DNA of 64,000 nt. Source: Chinchilla lanigera. Lineage: Eukaryota > Chordata > Mammalia > Rodentia > Chinchillidae. The notes under the pieces are model-generated. The model was given only the letters and a program-made list of their open reading frames with translations. It was not told the DNA's origin and searched no databases. The stretch spans positions 20,867,562-20,931,561 of the forward strand of contig NW_004955434.1 of NCBI RefSeq assembly GCF_000276665.1, read 5' to 3'. Shown here piece by piece: positions 21,660 through 34,445 of the stretch (positions within the stretch are counted from its first letter, which is position 1; each line of letters starts with the position of its first letter). Position numbers and translations under genes: made by a program.

Positions 21660-24600
21660 GCTCAAGCTTTATCCCGTTCCCTTTTCCTCCATTCCTTCAA
21701 AATTCCTCTTTCTCCGATATCTGTGCACAGGGCTAGTCTCCAGTGCAAAGATGTGCGGCGCTGCGGCACAGGCCCCGTGAAATTACAAGCGAATTATGAC
21801 TTTGGAAAATAAGGACTTTTTCCCTGGATCTTCCTTTCAGTTTTTAAAAAGTAGCTGTTTTGACAATGTATATAGATCATCTCTCAACCCTTGTCTTATA
21901 ACACAGTGTTGGTTGGTGAGTTTCAGACACTATTCACAGTGTCTGCCATCCAACTGTCCACAAATACCAACTCAAGCGCTGAAGTTACCTTTTCATTTTC
22001 TAAATCTCTCTTGCTAGTTTTTAACTTGGTTTGTGTTGAGTTCCTCTTCTTCAAGTGATGGTGGCTATTTAGAGAAGCTGAGACTTTCGAAGATCTATGT
22101 AATAAATTTTTGAACCTTTGTTTGCTCTAAGTTAAAATATTTACAATCCTCTTGATCTTTGACACAAAAAAAGTCTAGCTCTGGGAAAGAAGTAGAGAAG
22201 GGGGCTACTTCATTTTAGCGTTCTCTTCTCTCAGGTCTGTAATCGTCAGCTAAGGATGACTTCTCTCCATATCCTCAGTTTAAAAGACTGACTCAAGACA
22301 GAATCTACTCCAAGCTTCTGTTCTCTCTGCTTCTCCATCAGCAAGCCCTGCCATACCAGTACCTCCTATAAGGCACTTGCTGAGCTCAGGTGACAAGCTA
22401 TACTTTCTGTTTCATGAAATAATTATAATTCTTACTATACTGCACATCATTTTTCATTGTCTTTTGAGAAAAAATTTCTTTATTATGTGCAACAGCTGGA
22501 TGGTTGGCTTTATGGGTCTGTTGAGTTTTAGTTCTCTTTTAGGAAGGCTTTTTCATCTAAATTCTTTGTCCTCCTTTTCTTTTCAAACTTGATCCTAAAT
22601 CTTCTTCGCTTCTCTTTTCCCTCTGGCTTCCTCCTTCCCTTGCATGCTAATATCTCAAAGTGCTTCTGGATCTTTACCCCAGCAATGATCAATGAAGTGA
22701 GTATCAGTTACAAGCACTCATTCAGCAGGAGCCAGTTTGTCTTAAAATCAACCTTCCTTGGTAAACCACGGTGATGTATAATCCTGATTGATTACTCCCA
22801 GAGAATATATTTGTATCACTGGTAGTCAGTGCAGTTGAACTAAAAGAGTTCTTAATTCTAAACCTCCCCTGGATTTTTACCTTCTCACGTATCTATGCCA
22901 CAAGCAAATGGTTTACGAACAAGGAGATGAAAACTTATTTCAAAGCTCTGTGTGGTGGTGACTTGGTAGCCTCATCGGAGCTCCTTAAGCTTCTTAGAAT
23001 GTGTTTTAGAAGGTGCAATAAACTGTGATGCATTTCATCTGGCCCAGGATCCCTGTGCGTTGTTTCATGAGAAAAGTTCTATCTACTGAGTCCTTGACTC
23101 CAAGCTCCATCTATTACTGAAACAGTTTTGCGCCTAACAATCTGATAGGCATGTTTGCTCTCCTGGGAAGCAGGGCTCATGGACCCCTGTGCAGAAATCT
23201 CTCCTAAGGTCTTACAGAATATCTTACTGCAGCGCAGCTGAATTTCTTCATTTTTAGTACTAAGTACTAAATCATTGACTTTTCACAGAAGAACCTTTTA
23301 GTGGAAACATTGAATAATAACCTACAAGAGATCTATGTAGCTTAAGACCTACTTTCATTGTCATAAGAGTGGAAAATGTTGTAATCTCCAAAATTTACAG
23401 TTTTATTCATCCAAATACTAAAGTGTTTTGTTCATCAAAAATTTGTTAGGCGATAATGATCTTTTTATTCATTTATTCTCAATATCCTTCTCGTAAAACT
23501 CTTCAGATCCTCAGAAGAGTAGTCCAACTTTTCCTGACTCTTGCTGTTTTATAATACTTTAATTATCTGTAATGATGTGTTCTTCACTATGTCCGTAGGT
23601 GCCTTTTAAGTACAGTGTGCACATCTGAGATTCACAGATATCTTTGTTGATCTTGAGGATAGATTCAGCTTCGATTTCCACATGGAGGGCAGCAGTCCAG
23701 AGTTCTTGGGATGGCAAAGATTTCAGAGTTGTTGAACCCCAGAGCTGGCCATGAGCACTGACAGCAAGGCCAGACCCTGTGGAAGGCATAAGTGGATCTA
23801 CAAGGCTGGAAAACGGGCACAGCCAGGAGGGGGTGGAAGTGTCAGGACCAGCAGGTGCCAAGTCTGAGCACACCACATGTTTGGAAACTAGTGTCGGAGA
23901 CTTGATCTGAGTTCAGCGCCCAGTGGGTAGAGAGGAAGGTCAGGAATGGAGTTTGGAAATGTTACGGATCCTGATGGGGCTGCTGAAACAGAACTCTCCA
24001 GACACCCTCAGTTGAAAGCATGGTGGATTTGCCTCCACTGAGGCTGGTGCACGCTTCTGACAAAGACTGGGAGAGTAACCAGGTGACTCGGAGCTCCTTC
24101 TGTTGTCCCTGGAGGTTTTTTCTGCTCATCCAGAGACAAGGTGTTCTTTCCTCATCTCCAGCTTCACACTAATTCCCAGCTTGTTGCTGGATCTAGGTCT
24201 CTGGCAGGTGTAGTCACAAATCAGACAGCATATCAGCCACTGCCAACACAAACAAACAAACAAAAAAGTGACACATGAGTTAATGAGCCTCATCTCAGTG
24301 GTGAGAGGAGCTGTTTCTATAACCTCGGCCCCTACATTACACGTCTCAGATGCCATTGCCACCACATAGAAGTCCAAGCTGTGTTGGTTCCTTAGCATCC
24401 ATAAATGCAACATCGACCTTCCTAATTAGTGATAATAAAAGGAGAAATGAGGCCCACTCAAGTACAGAAGGCGAAGGTAAGTCAGGGACCTCAGACTGCT
24501 GCCCACAATCAGCCCGGCTCGCTTGCTTTCCTCCTGTGGTTGTTCTCTTCTCCCGCCCAATACATCAATCCGCCTACTTCTGACTTCCTCCAACCTGTAC

Positions 24601-24935
24601 CTCCCTGCTGGTCCTTAGGATGACACCACCATTAGCCTTCTACTTCTTGGAAATTCTTATTTCTTTGTTTGTTTTACTGTCACAAACACAGTGATAGTGA
24701 TTACTCTGTAGTGTTGACTGGCCTGGATACTTGATGAATGTGAGCTCTTTCAGTTAAGAGGTAATCCTTTTATTGCCCCTACTTTAGAGATGAGTTTTTC
24801 CTCACTTTTTGTTGTGTATCTTCCTGAACACTACATCCTACCTGCCTGCTGGGAGCCCCGTGAGGCAGACATCGGTATTACAGTCTCCAGACCAGGCCTC
24901 CCTCAGAGCTGAGTTGGAAAATGAGCATTGCCTGG
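21660..24935. other. Unassigned non-coding sequence
   Basis: No gene recognised. The frame at 23559-23876 (minus, 105 codons) and its neighbours have no domain, no neighbouring exon signals I can defend, and no known homologue that I recognise. A short CAAA repeat occurs near 24245-24263. Older repeats may be hidden. Confidence 0.4.
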
Positions 24936-24939
24936 TGAC

Positions 24940-25120
24940 AAAAACTGGAGCTTGCAATCTGGTTTGGCATACAAGGTTTTCCACTTATGGGCTGAGGGAC
25001 TTTAGCATAAGTAAGTTTTCTCATCTGTAAAATGGGAATCATAGCTACCTCTGAGGATGATTGAAGAAGTTAGATGTATAAGAAAAAGTTCAGGATAATG
25101 CCTGATACAGAAAAACATTT
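24940..25120 (+). mobile_element. MIR SINE
   Basis: Forward MIR order: ACTGGAGCTTGCAATCTGG, TTCCACTTATGGGCTGAGGG, TTTTCTCATCTGTAAAATGG, GAATCATAGCTACCTCTGAG and CAGGATAATGCCTGATACAG. Confidence 0.75.
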
Positions 25121-25129
25121 AAGAAATGA

Positions 25130-27655
25130 TATTCCCAATAAAGTAATATACTTTATTGCTCCAGGGATATTTTTTAAAATACAGTTTCCTTGATGAAATT
25201 TCAAAGTACAGCTTTCTTCATAAAACTTTGGAAATGAAAACAGCCTTAGATTTTGGTTAGTTGGACTCTGTCCATTTCGAATGAAGAAACAGAAGCAAGG
25301 AATGATTTTTTTTTCTAAGCAATCAACTAATTAACAAGAAAACAGAGAAAGAGCTGAAGCCACCTAACTCCTACCTGGGTTTTTATCACCACCCCTGCTA
25401 CCTAAGAGGTTCAACCCAAAGCCAGCAGTGTCTGCCTAGACTACAGATGATGTGTCCGAGTGTGGGGAGCTCCAGCACATCCCTCTACTTTCATGCATTT
25501 TCCAGTAGAAGCACCTTCTTGTCTCAGAACTCTTGCTGCATTTCTAGAATAAGAAAGCTATTGTTCAGAGGTGAAAACATAGAAGCTTGCTGCAGAGGTA
25601 TTTGACTCAGTTCTTCAAGCTTTGCAGACAGGTCATCTTGTTTGACAGAGAAACATGCTCTGATCTCCCCGCACTTTTATGTGCATGGTCACCCCTCTCT
25701 TCTAGAGCAATAGGTAATATTCAGTAAAACATATTACTTTAGCTTGTATCATACTTATTCTTTCCCAGTAATTTGGAGAGGAATTTGCTTGAGAGAGACA
25801 AGAAAATTTTCCTGGGTTGGAGGCTAAGTTTGAAGTATTTGGTGTTTCTGGTAGCAGGAATTTGGTTGTGGGAATATTGTTACCATATGGATAGCTACAT
25901 AACTCCTGCAAAGTGGGATGAGAATTCCAGGGCCTGTTGCTGGGACCACCAAGATGATGAATGACATATTCAATTCTAAGGAACTAAAGCAAAGAAGAAT
26001 TCCACAGTTTAAATTGGAATATCATGTCAAAGTGAAAACCTTCTTATAATAAAAATACGCATACACACAAAGCAAACCCTTTTTATCTCTGGGAAGGATC
26101 TACATGACACCAGCATAGTTCGAATGCTTCAGAATTATTTTAAAAAAAACAATGAATCAGCATAGCTGTCATCATCATTTATTCCTCTCTTCCTCTGTAA
26201 TACAGCCCTTCTCCTTTTACTCCCCTAAATGAAATGTGATTGGCTCTGTCTTGATATATTGAGCAATTTGGGGGTTTTCTGGCCTTTTTGCTCTTGAAAT
26301 TTATCACTGGGCCCTCGGAATGGTGAGCAGGACCCATTGTACACTGAGGAGCTTTGTGTTTCAAGCGCTGCTTTGTTTTCAGTGAGGTGTTGAAGGCAGT
26401 ATCAAAGGTAGGCAGGCAGACAGCAGAGGCAGATATGGGCACGGTCCCAAAAGTTCAGTGCCAAGGGCCCTGTGTTTCTTAACAGAGGTGATCTGGAAAG
26501 GCTCCAAAAACAAGACGAAAAAGACGAAGTTGAATTTAGTTAAAGAGAAGGAGAAAGGAAAGCATTGAAAACTTGAATCCCATTAACTTGCAAAGCTGAG
26601 CTCTGGCCTTTTAAAAGCTTCCTCCCAAAGCAGCCTTGCATTGGTTTAATCTCTGTCCAATTGTACATCTAAATTTAACTTCTCATACTTATTAATCTCT
26701 TTAGGAGTGAAAATAATCGTTCTTGTTCATGAGCTGGTTTAGCGTTTTTTATCACGGGTTTTACTTGGATGGGTAAAGTGGAGACCATTGTTACTGATTT
26801 TACTAAGGGGTCCCTGGCTGAACAAGTAGGAGTCACAATGGTTAGAGCCACCACACAGTCACCCAGACTGAAACCTCTATCACTGCAGTGTAGGAATTTA
26901 CAACTGAGGGCAAGTTGCTTGAACTGTGTAAATCTCCATCATCAGGGCATCTAAGTGAACAAATAACTATAAAGTAAAACACTGCTAGAAAGCCAGTACC
27001 TGCTGAGTGTCATGGCCATGCTACACTGTATACCATTGCAAAGATACAGAAGCAGTACCAAGACCCACTGCTGACCTCATTTAACACAGGAAGTAGCCCA
27101 GATAAAGCTGGTGGATGTTGTATCCAGTATCATGCGGCTCACAGTGTACATAAACAAAGACAAAGTGAGAACCTATATCTTTGCCTTCTTTCTGTTAAAC
27201 TCATTCTGTATAAATGTGTAAAGCCCTGGACAATAAATACATGAGGCTATTGTTCAGTTACTAGAAAATAATTGTTATTTTTAAAATTTATTAAATAAAA
27301 GAGGGAAAACATATTAACAAACATACATCCATTTACAAAATAGCATAAGAACAATACAAACAATGCAAAGTTACAGACGAAGTGGTAGGAAATTAACAAT
27401 GGTTGTTGTATTATGTATTGATATCTTCAAAGTGGTTCCTCAGGAAAACAAATAGAGACATGCAAGATTGATCAAATAATTACTCACTAACTGTTCCTTT
27501 CAGTAAAGTGATAGAAGTCACTAGCACAACTATGTTAGCTATCCTGTATATACATACAATTATTGTTATTTAAATATTTATTTTATAGTGATATGAAATG
27601 TGCATTATTATAGCTATATAAAATATATTGTACTGGCCATATAAAATAATACTAA
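25130..27655. other. Unassigned non-coding sequence with a possible MIR relic
   Basis: No gene seen. A weak MIR-like order (AATGGTTAGAGCCACC, GAGGGCAAGTTGCTTGAACTG, TAAATCTCCATCATCAGG) appears at about 26830-26965. The rest carries only short, unconvincing frames. Confidence 0.4.
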
Positions 27656-27657
27656 CT

Positions 27658-27855
27658 GCTATTTATTGGGCATCTATTGCCAGTCGTTCTAATAAACGTT
27701 TACACGCATAATCTAATTTAAACCTAGTGACCTTGTGAGATACGTACTCCTGTTAGATCTGTTTCTCAGGGTTGATGAAAGATAACAAGAAACAATGTAA
27801 GTAATTTGCCTAAAGTAGTTTACTAGGAATGGAGACACAGTTTGTACTTGGGAGT
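27658..27855 (-). mobile_element. MIR SINE
   Basis: Reverse-strand MIR: CTATTTATTGGGCATCTATT, CACGCATAATCTAATTTAAA, AGATCTGTTTCTCAGGGTTG and AAGTAATTTGCCTAAAGTAG. Confidence 0.65.
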
Positions 27856-27859
27856 GTCT

Positions 27860-28765
27860 CTCGGGAGTCTGGCCTCTTCATCACACTGCCCCAGTTGTCC
27901 TAATGGTCCTCCAGAAATTCAGCTTACACCAGCAGTGCTCTCTCTTATCTCCAAGGGGGGAACTTAAGCATCACCGAGGACAGTAAGCCCAGACAGCCAT
28001 ATCGTGTTTGTCCTGACTTCATGGCTTTATTTACGTAACTCCTGGGAGAACACAGGTAGCTGTTGCTCTGCAGAAGGCCTGCGAGGTCTGTCCTCAGATC
28101 CTGCCTGTGTTGGTCCAGATGGCTGAACATTTGCCCTTATCCTGGCTGAGTCTCTGTTATCTGTTTAGCTAGGTGAGTATGGTGAACCTGAAGGTAATGT
28201 TCGGAAGATTTAATCAGGAGTAAGTGTAATTGCCCGGCATATAAAAGGGCTCTCAACTTTATCTCTGCTGGTGAAATGTATTTAACAAACTTTTCTGGTT
28301 TCTCTGAGTCCTCTACCAGCTTCAGATATTTAAGCATATCAAATCATTTGTTCATTTCTATTAGATGGGTTATATTCAAAGTGTAATTCATTTACCCTGG
28401 ACCAGCATAGCTGAGGCACAACCCCTAAACGCAGGACTGAGGACCATATTCCAGTCATAGATCCACTTGAAGGAGATGATTCCTGGTCCACGCACTCCTC
28501 AGGACATTTAGCCTTCAGAAATACAGTGGGCCCAGGTTTAGTTGGAGAGAAGCTTTCTAACTTTCTTTAAGCTTGAATTTCTGAAGACAGAAAATCAGTG
28601 TGGATATTACCTTGTGGTAACCTGGGCCCCAACACAACCAGAGATGGAAAAATACCCCCAAAGAGTTGGAAGGGGGGAGCAGATTTGACAAGTTTTAACT
28701 AATGTGGCAAATGGCCCGTCACAGCCGCCCCTCTCCTAGTTTGCTCCAATACATCCCCACCTGGT
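27860..28765. other. Unassigned non-coding sequence
   Basis: No gene or named repeat. The two minus-strand frames at 27945-28130 and 28137-28337 are adjacent but in unrelated reading contexts and have no domain. Confidence 0.4.
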
Positions 28766-29065
28766 CCCCAGGTGTGTAAGAACCACAGAATACTGTTCAC
28801 GCCACTGGTGTGGACCAGACGTGGGCCAGGCTGCCCACTGGAACAATGGCTTTATTCTTCCAGGCACCCAGAGAGAGATTCACGTGGAGAAGGAGCTGCT
28901 GCTATTGCTAAGGGTGAAGGAAAGAAAAAGAAAAGAAGTTATATACTTTGGGGATTTGGTCCCAGTGAAAAAACCGAGAAAGTAGTAAGTCTACTTACTT
29001 ACTGGGAGCGGGAACACGTGAGGCCAGTCGCCACCGCTGTCCCTGCTAATATAACGGTGAGTGGG
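28766..29065 (-). mobile_element. Possible LTR overlapping an uncharacterised open frame
   Basis: On the minus strand there is a TATA-like GTATATAACTT, then about 110 bases later GAATAAAGCCATTGTTCC (polyadenylation-like), then CTGTGGTTCTTACACACC. This spacing suits an LTR. The opposite strand has a 176-codon frame (28772-29302) rich in Lys, Arg and Ser without any domain I recognise. I regard that frame as accidental. The LTR family is not identified. Confidence 0.33.
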
Positions 29066-29299
29066 CTGTTGAGAAGGGAGAGGAGCAAGACGAAAACTCT
29101 TTTCTCTTTGAAAGCCCAGGCGTGCAAATCTACAAACACAAGGCAGGTGCCAGAATGGAAAGTCCCGGGTATTCTTGACTCCACATGTGGATTTGTAGGA
29201 ATAAAACAGGTTCTGGGGTTTGTTTTGGCATTAATTATCTCATATTGGAAACCATCAAAACAAAGCGGCAAATTCTGGAATTTCTACTTTTCCTTCACC

Positions 29300-31065
29300 T
29301 GAAGAGGGTGTGTATTTTCACTGCAGCCAGACAGAGACCTTAGATTGTTAGAGACAGGAGTGAACTGGGAAGAACTGTTCTCCACCTCACTGTTTTATGG
29401 AATCGGCAAGGAGCCTCATTAGTCTCAATGCAAAATTCAGGCTATGAAATTTTCAAAATGTTTTATTAAAAGGAAAAATGGCAAGAACTCCGTAGAATTT
29501 TGTCTGAGAATAATTGGCAAAGTATTGTATTATATAGATGTATACGTGAAATAAAGCTTCTCTGTGGCTTTTAGAGATGGAGAAACTTGTGTCGCACATA
29601 AACAGGGTGGGACTTATTAGTCCATTTGTAGCCTCATTGTCTTAAAATAACTAAAACTGCAAAGAGACATTAAATAATAAGTGGGCTGCCTAAACATGAT
29701 TTTCTGGTTTGAAACAAATGCTTTGCTCTAGATTAATAAGGTGATGCAAGACACTGCATCATCTGGCCGGGTAAGCATTAAAGAAGGTCAGGTTCCATGG
29801 GAGGAGAAAAAATAACGTTAAAGATGAAAGATTAGAAAAAAGAAGGTTTGTGTGTGGTCCAAACCTCAATTTTTTAAATAATTTGCCAAAGGTGTTTAAA
29901 CTGCCCGCTGACGGTTTTGTCCACATTCTAATGATTCACTTGCAAGGTGTGATTAGTCATGTCCTGGGCCAGAGGAGGAATGCACAAATAAGAATTTTTT
30001 TAAATCGCTGTTGTTGAATTCTGAGAGTATTGGGGGAGTGATGAGAGAAGCTGCGTTTAATGATGCGTGTTCCCATGGCAGGGTGAGGGGATGTTGGCCT
30101 CAAGCAGCGTATCATCCCCTGAAAGTATAATTGTAAATAGTTACTATGTTTAGACCAACAGAGGAAAGACATTTTTGGATAAAATAGAGTCCAGACCTCC
30201 CAGAAAGCTTAAACTTGACCTTCGTTTTTGTTGGAGCTTTCTTGTCCTTCACTTTCAGTGAGTGCCCTGGCTGGATAAGACTGCCTGAACCTGCAGCTGG
30301 GTCAGATCTCCTAAGTAGAAATATTTGCAGTATTTATTGTCCTGTAAATTTACATGTGCTGGTTTTCCTGAGATATTCTTTGAAGCAACCAATGTGGCAT
30401 AGAGTAACTTTGTCACCACAAACTCAGAGTTTTTTTTTAAGAAATAAGCTGAGTAAATATTCTTTTATATCTCACTTAGTAGTTAGATTCCATAGAAAAT
30501 GGTTGCAATACAAATAACTTAGTTGTTCAATTATAATCACTCTGTATTTGTAGCTTCTTTGTAGCTATGAAAAGTAATGAATGGAATCTTTTTGTTTGTT
30601 CTAGAATGTATACACTTGATAGAGCCTAGCAAACTTTTTATTTTTAACCACTAGCTCAAAATATTCATTTTCTTTTTGTTTTCATTTTAAAGACACATAT
30701 ATCTTCTGGAAAAATGCATACCATAGTACAGAGGCTGATGCTAACGAGAATCTCTTAACACTGCTTGAAGTGTTTGAAAGAGGAAAATACAGTGACCTTT
30801 ATAGAACTGCAGATTTTACTACTTGGAGGAAATGGCTCAAAAGCTAGATACTGTGGATTTGGAAATGAAGTATGAGTATTCTTTTTAAAAGGATGTGGTT
30901 CTAAATCTTATTTCCATCCATCTCACAGGTCAGTAACCAGCAAACGTGTGTAAAGTCAGGTGATTCCTCATGTGTAGAGACCCACTAGCCTAATACAGCA
31001 CTGTTACCTGGGGTGCAACTGTTACAGCATTTGTCTTTCTTCCGGACTGACAATTTCTTCAGGTC
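29300..31065. other. Unassigned non-coding sequence
   Basis: AT-rich stretch with no gene and no repeat I can name. The frame at 30215-30517 (100 codons, plus) starts with a hydrophobic run, but it lacks a supporting context and reads into AT-rich sequence. Confidence 0.4.
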
Positions 31066-31067
31066 AG

Positions 31068-31442
31068 AGCTGTTATGGTTTGTGTCTGGACATCCCCTCA
31101 AAGCCTCACGCAGTCATGGTGCAGGCTTCTAGAGTTTATGATTGATCCGTGGTCCAATGCTAGGATTATGGGTGTGAGTGCTACACCCGCCCTGGGGCGG
31201 ATAGTTTGCATAAAGTATAGGAGGGAAAGATCCTGCCTGCTGCCACTCCTCCCTTTTGCCCTTGTTGCTTTTGCTGTCTTCCGCCACCGTGAACGTTTGC
31301 CCTCTACCATGTGCCACTCTGCCCTGGAGCCAGCCGAGTATGGACTGAAACCTCCACGGACTGTGAGCTAAATAAACCCTTCCTTCCTTAATTTTTGGTG
31401 TCAGGTATCTTGTCTCCGCAATGAGAAAAAAGTAACAGAGAC
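31068..31442 (+). mobile_element. ERVL-MaLR LTR
   Basis: Starts TGTTATGGTTTGTGTCTGG and ends with GGTGTCAGGTATCTTGTCTC and AAAAAGTAACAGAGACA. The 3' half (TGAAACCTCCACGGACTGTG, AGCTAAATAAACCC) matches the copies ending at 8.9 and 17.5 kb. About 375 bp, a solo LTR. The three frames inside are shadows of this sequence. Confidence 0.75.
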
Positions 31443-31805
31443 AGATCTTACATTTAAATTTTCTTTATATTGAAAACACTAAGGATAATCTTATACGTCA
31501 GGGTTCATACACCTTTGCCTTCACATCTTGATGCTGTCTGACTCGCTTCCAGCTGAATCTGAACATACACCCCATACTAAGCACTTTTGATTTATTTCCT
31601 ATAAAAAAACATCAAAAGTTTGTACACTATTTTTGATTAGGTAAAATACCAGCTACCAACGGGAAGTTAAAAATGGCATACAGGAAAAAAATCAGTCAGC
31701 TTCCACCCAGTTCCCAAACATCCAACTCTGCCAGGCTGCACCCTCTGCTATGTATCCTGCTAGGAATCCTCTTGGAGGTATTCCTTCTCCCATACACAGA
31801 TACAT

Positions 31806-32365
31806 ACAAGGGCTGATCCGAATGTACAGTGAATATTTAGATTAAGATTGTTGATTACAGTAAACGACACATTGCCACTAATCCTCCTCAGAATGCTCCA
31901 CTTCAAACACACTTATCCCGTGGTCCATGCCACTTGCTCACGCAGCTGTGGAGTCCTCTCTTGTGTCCATACAGGGTGTTGTAAAAAGCACCACGAACGC
32001 TGCTGCTGCAGTCATCCAACAGAAAGGCAGTGCTGTAAACACATTTCAGTGTGTCCGCACTCACCTCACTCACCGGATCTGCCTCTGCGCGACTTCTGGC
32101 TCATCCCCAAAGTCGAAAGGACCATGAAAGATAAAGGTGCGCAAATTGATTCAGGAAAATGGGGTACCCAGGACAGTGCAACTAAAGGCACTCAGGAAAG
32201 GCTTCCAGAACTGCTTCAGAAGGTAGCAAGAAGAACGTGTCTGTTCAAAGTGAAGGGGAGTCTTTTGAGAGGGTGTAATGGCAATGCGTCTTTTATTATA
32301 ATATTTTTTATTTCAGCTTTTACCTTAATTTTATCACATCTCATACATTTGGGAGTAAACCTGCT
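31806..32365 (+). pseudogene. Deleted mariner transposon with C-terminal transposase remnant
   Basis: The plus strand encodes HSPHSPDLPLRDFWLIPKVE (32058-32117), matching the mariner block around the last catalytic aspartate (usual form SPDLAPxDFxLFPxLK). The aspartate codon is at 32091-32093. A second block, SEGESFE at 32250-32270 in another frame, matches the usual SEGxYFEG end of mariner transposases. The frame therefore shifts between the two blocks. TACAAGGGCTGATCC near 31806 resembles a mariner terminal repeat, but no matching right end was found. Most of the N-terminal two thirds is missing, so it is non-functional. Confidence 0.65.
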
Positions 32366-32654
32366 GGGGGACCTTAATACAATTAGAAATAAACCAAATA
32401 AGTGATGACAAGCTAGAAATCCCTTATCTGGTAGATGAGTAGACTCGTAGTATTAGCATGACGAGTCCACAGGCGTTCCTAGGAAAGGAAGTCCTCCTTC
32501 TGAGTTCTCTCTGTAACGACACTCGGGGTGACCATCCCTGGCCTCAGAATACCAGGCATGCTATAGGAAGAGAGAAGGTAGGAACTGGGAGACTCAGTTC
32601 GTTTGTCTTGTCTCACGGGTTTTCTTTGTATCACTTCTTTACCACTGTTATAAA

Positions 32655-32750
32655 AATTGCTTCGTAGTAAAATGGTTAATGCGTAGCACATACTATGTAC
32701 CCACGGTTCCAAGTACTGGCTGTTTCTTAACTCAAGTAAAACGAACTTTC
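32655..32750 (-). mobile_element. Possible MIR fragment
   Basis: Contains GCGTAGCACATACTATGTAC, CACGGTTCCAAGTACTGGC and TTCTTAACTCAAG, like the reversed 3' end of MIR. Short and weak. Confidence 0.35.
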
Positions 32751-33052
32751 AGCTGGACTCAATCTTCTTTCTTTCTTTCCAGTGACTCAATCTGAAATAG
32801 GTTCTCGCCCAGCATTCTGTGATAAATGTACCCACACAGGAACTGGGTGAGCAGCTTCACATACTTCTAAAATAAAATACACGAACATTTAGGCAATGAG
32901 ACTTTTCTGACTTAATCCATCAAAGTGAAGCTTAGGACAAAGTCAATACGGACAAATGTGTCCTTGATCATAGAACTACCATTTATCTGATTTAGGTGAT
33001 ACTCGGATGAAGTTTAGCCAGGAAAGGGTGCCCATGAGATTACCACGCTCTC

Positions 33053-33066
33053 CCACCAGGGGGCAA
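33053..33066 (+). promoter_or_regulatory. Candidate CTCF binding motif
   Basis: CCACCAGGGGGCAA fits the CTCF core CCASYAGRKGGCRS at 13 of 14 positions, missing only the last. It lies in sequence that I could not assign to a repeat. CTCF binds such sites to anchor chromatin loops. Binding is inferred from the motif alone. Confidence 0.5.
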
Positions 33067-33149
33067 TAGAAAGTCAGAGACAGCGGTATCCTCTGTTTTT
33101 CACGTGCTAAGGTATAAAGCAGGGGTTACCATCTTTGCGTGGGTAGGTA

Positions 33150-34120
33150 AGCAGATGTGCAAAATTCAATCTCCTTTTCCTCCAAAATGAGTCTAGTCTA
33201 ATTTTTTCTCATTGTAGAATTAGTGCGTGCGTACTGCAAAAAAAAAAATTTAGAAAATGCCATCACATTTAAAGAATTATAGGTATCACTGCGTGCGTGT
33301 GTTTCCCGACTTTTTTCTATACATGCATATATCTATAGATACTGATTTTCTTTTTTATTAAAGTAAGGTCATATTTCACATACTTTTCATTCCACACTAC
33401 AATATATCATACACATCTGTCTTATATAAAAACTGTTACATCACCCTTTAAAATACTTGTACAATGTTCCCTTGTATGAATTTACCAAAATTTAATTTAC
33501 CAAATCGTCCATTAATACACTCTTCGATATTTTAGAAGTTTCAAAAATAGAAATAAATATCAGTGCACGTGGAGTGGTTGCCCTCCCCAGTACAAGATCT
33601 TGCATCCTGGGACTTGAGTTACACCGGCCACTGACCAGTCAGCCGTGGTCCAAAACATTCAATGAACATTTCAAAACTAAATAACCCATAAATTTTAAAT
33701 AACATTATGGTCTATTGCTATAGTTCTTCTGTTTATATGAGCCATTGTGACGATTCGCTGTGCCTAAACGATTAATTTATCATAAATATGCGTATAGGAA
33801 AAAGCATAGTGTATGTAAGGTTTGGCGCTATCCACAGTATCAGGCATCTACTGCGCTTCTTAGAACATATCCCGGTGGGAAGGGGGAATATGTGTTATTG
33901 TTCCTCTCAAATTTTTTATGCATTTGGTTAAGCTGCTAGACAGGTTCTTTAACAACTAACAACTGCATGTTCCCTAGGTGCTATCTTTGTTTGGAAGGAT
34001 ACTTCAGAAACTCTGTTGTTATTCTGCTTATATTTTTCTTTGTAGTTTGAATGAGAATGCATTTCCCCTAACGAAAGATCACCGATGTACTGTAATATTC
34101 AAGATGTCATTCTTTATTTT
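33150..34120. other. Unassigned AT-rich sequence, perhaps old L1
   Basis: The block 33340-33540 (CACACTACAATATATCATAC, AATTTACCAAATCGTCCATT) vaguely resembles old L1 3' sequence. No gene is seen. Confidence 0.35.
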
Positions 34121-34130
34121 TTAATTTAAT

Positions 34131-34233
34131 TTTTTTGTCTCACTATGTAGTCCAGACTGGCCTTGAACTCACAGCAATCCGTCTGCTTTAGCCTCCCAAG
34201 TGCTGGGATACAGGTGTGCACCACCGCACCCGG
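34131..34233 (-). mobile_element. B1-type SINE
   Basis: Reverse-strand 7SL-derived element: TTTTTTGTCTCACTATGTAG, CCAGACTGGCCTTGAACTC, TTTAGCCTCCCAAGTGCTGG and GTGCACCACCGCACCCGG. Confidence 0.88.
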
Positions 34234-34390
34234 AATTTCCTTTTGAATTTTAAAAGAAATATGAAGACACAAATGATGCTAGCATAGAGAGGAGGAAACA
34301 TAGATATAGAACGTGGGAGAACGTGTATGACTCCTGTGGAATGATGCATTATAAGTAGACCAAGAAAAGAGGCAAAGTATTTTTCTAGGA

Positions 34391-34445
34391 GTGCAGTACT
34401 ATGAATTGAACCCAGAGCCTTTGCACTGTGCTATATCTCCAGCCC
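34391..34445 (-). mobile_element. Old ID-like SINE fragment
   Basis: Minus-strand partial ID of an older type: GCAGTACTATGAATTGAACC, CCAGAGCCTTTGCACTGTG and CTATATCTCCAGCCC. Confidence 0.65.

Noticed and set aside
23559..23876. 105-codon minus-strand frame
   Set aside because: No recognised motif, no neighbouring exons, and no supporting polyadenylation or promoter signal.
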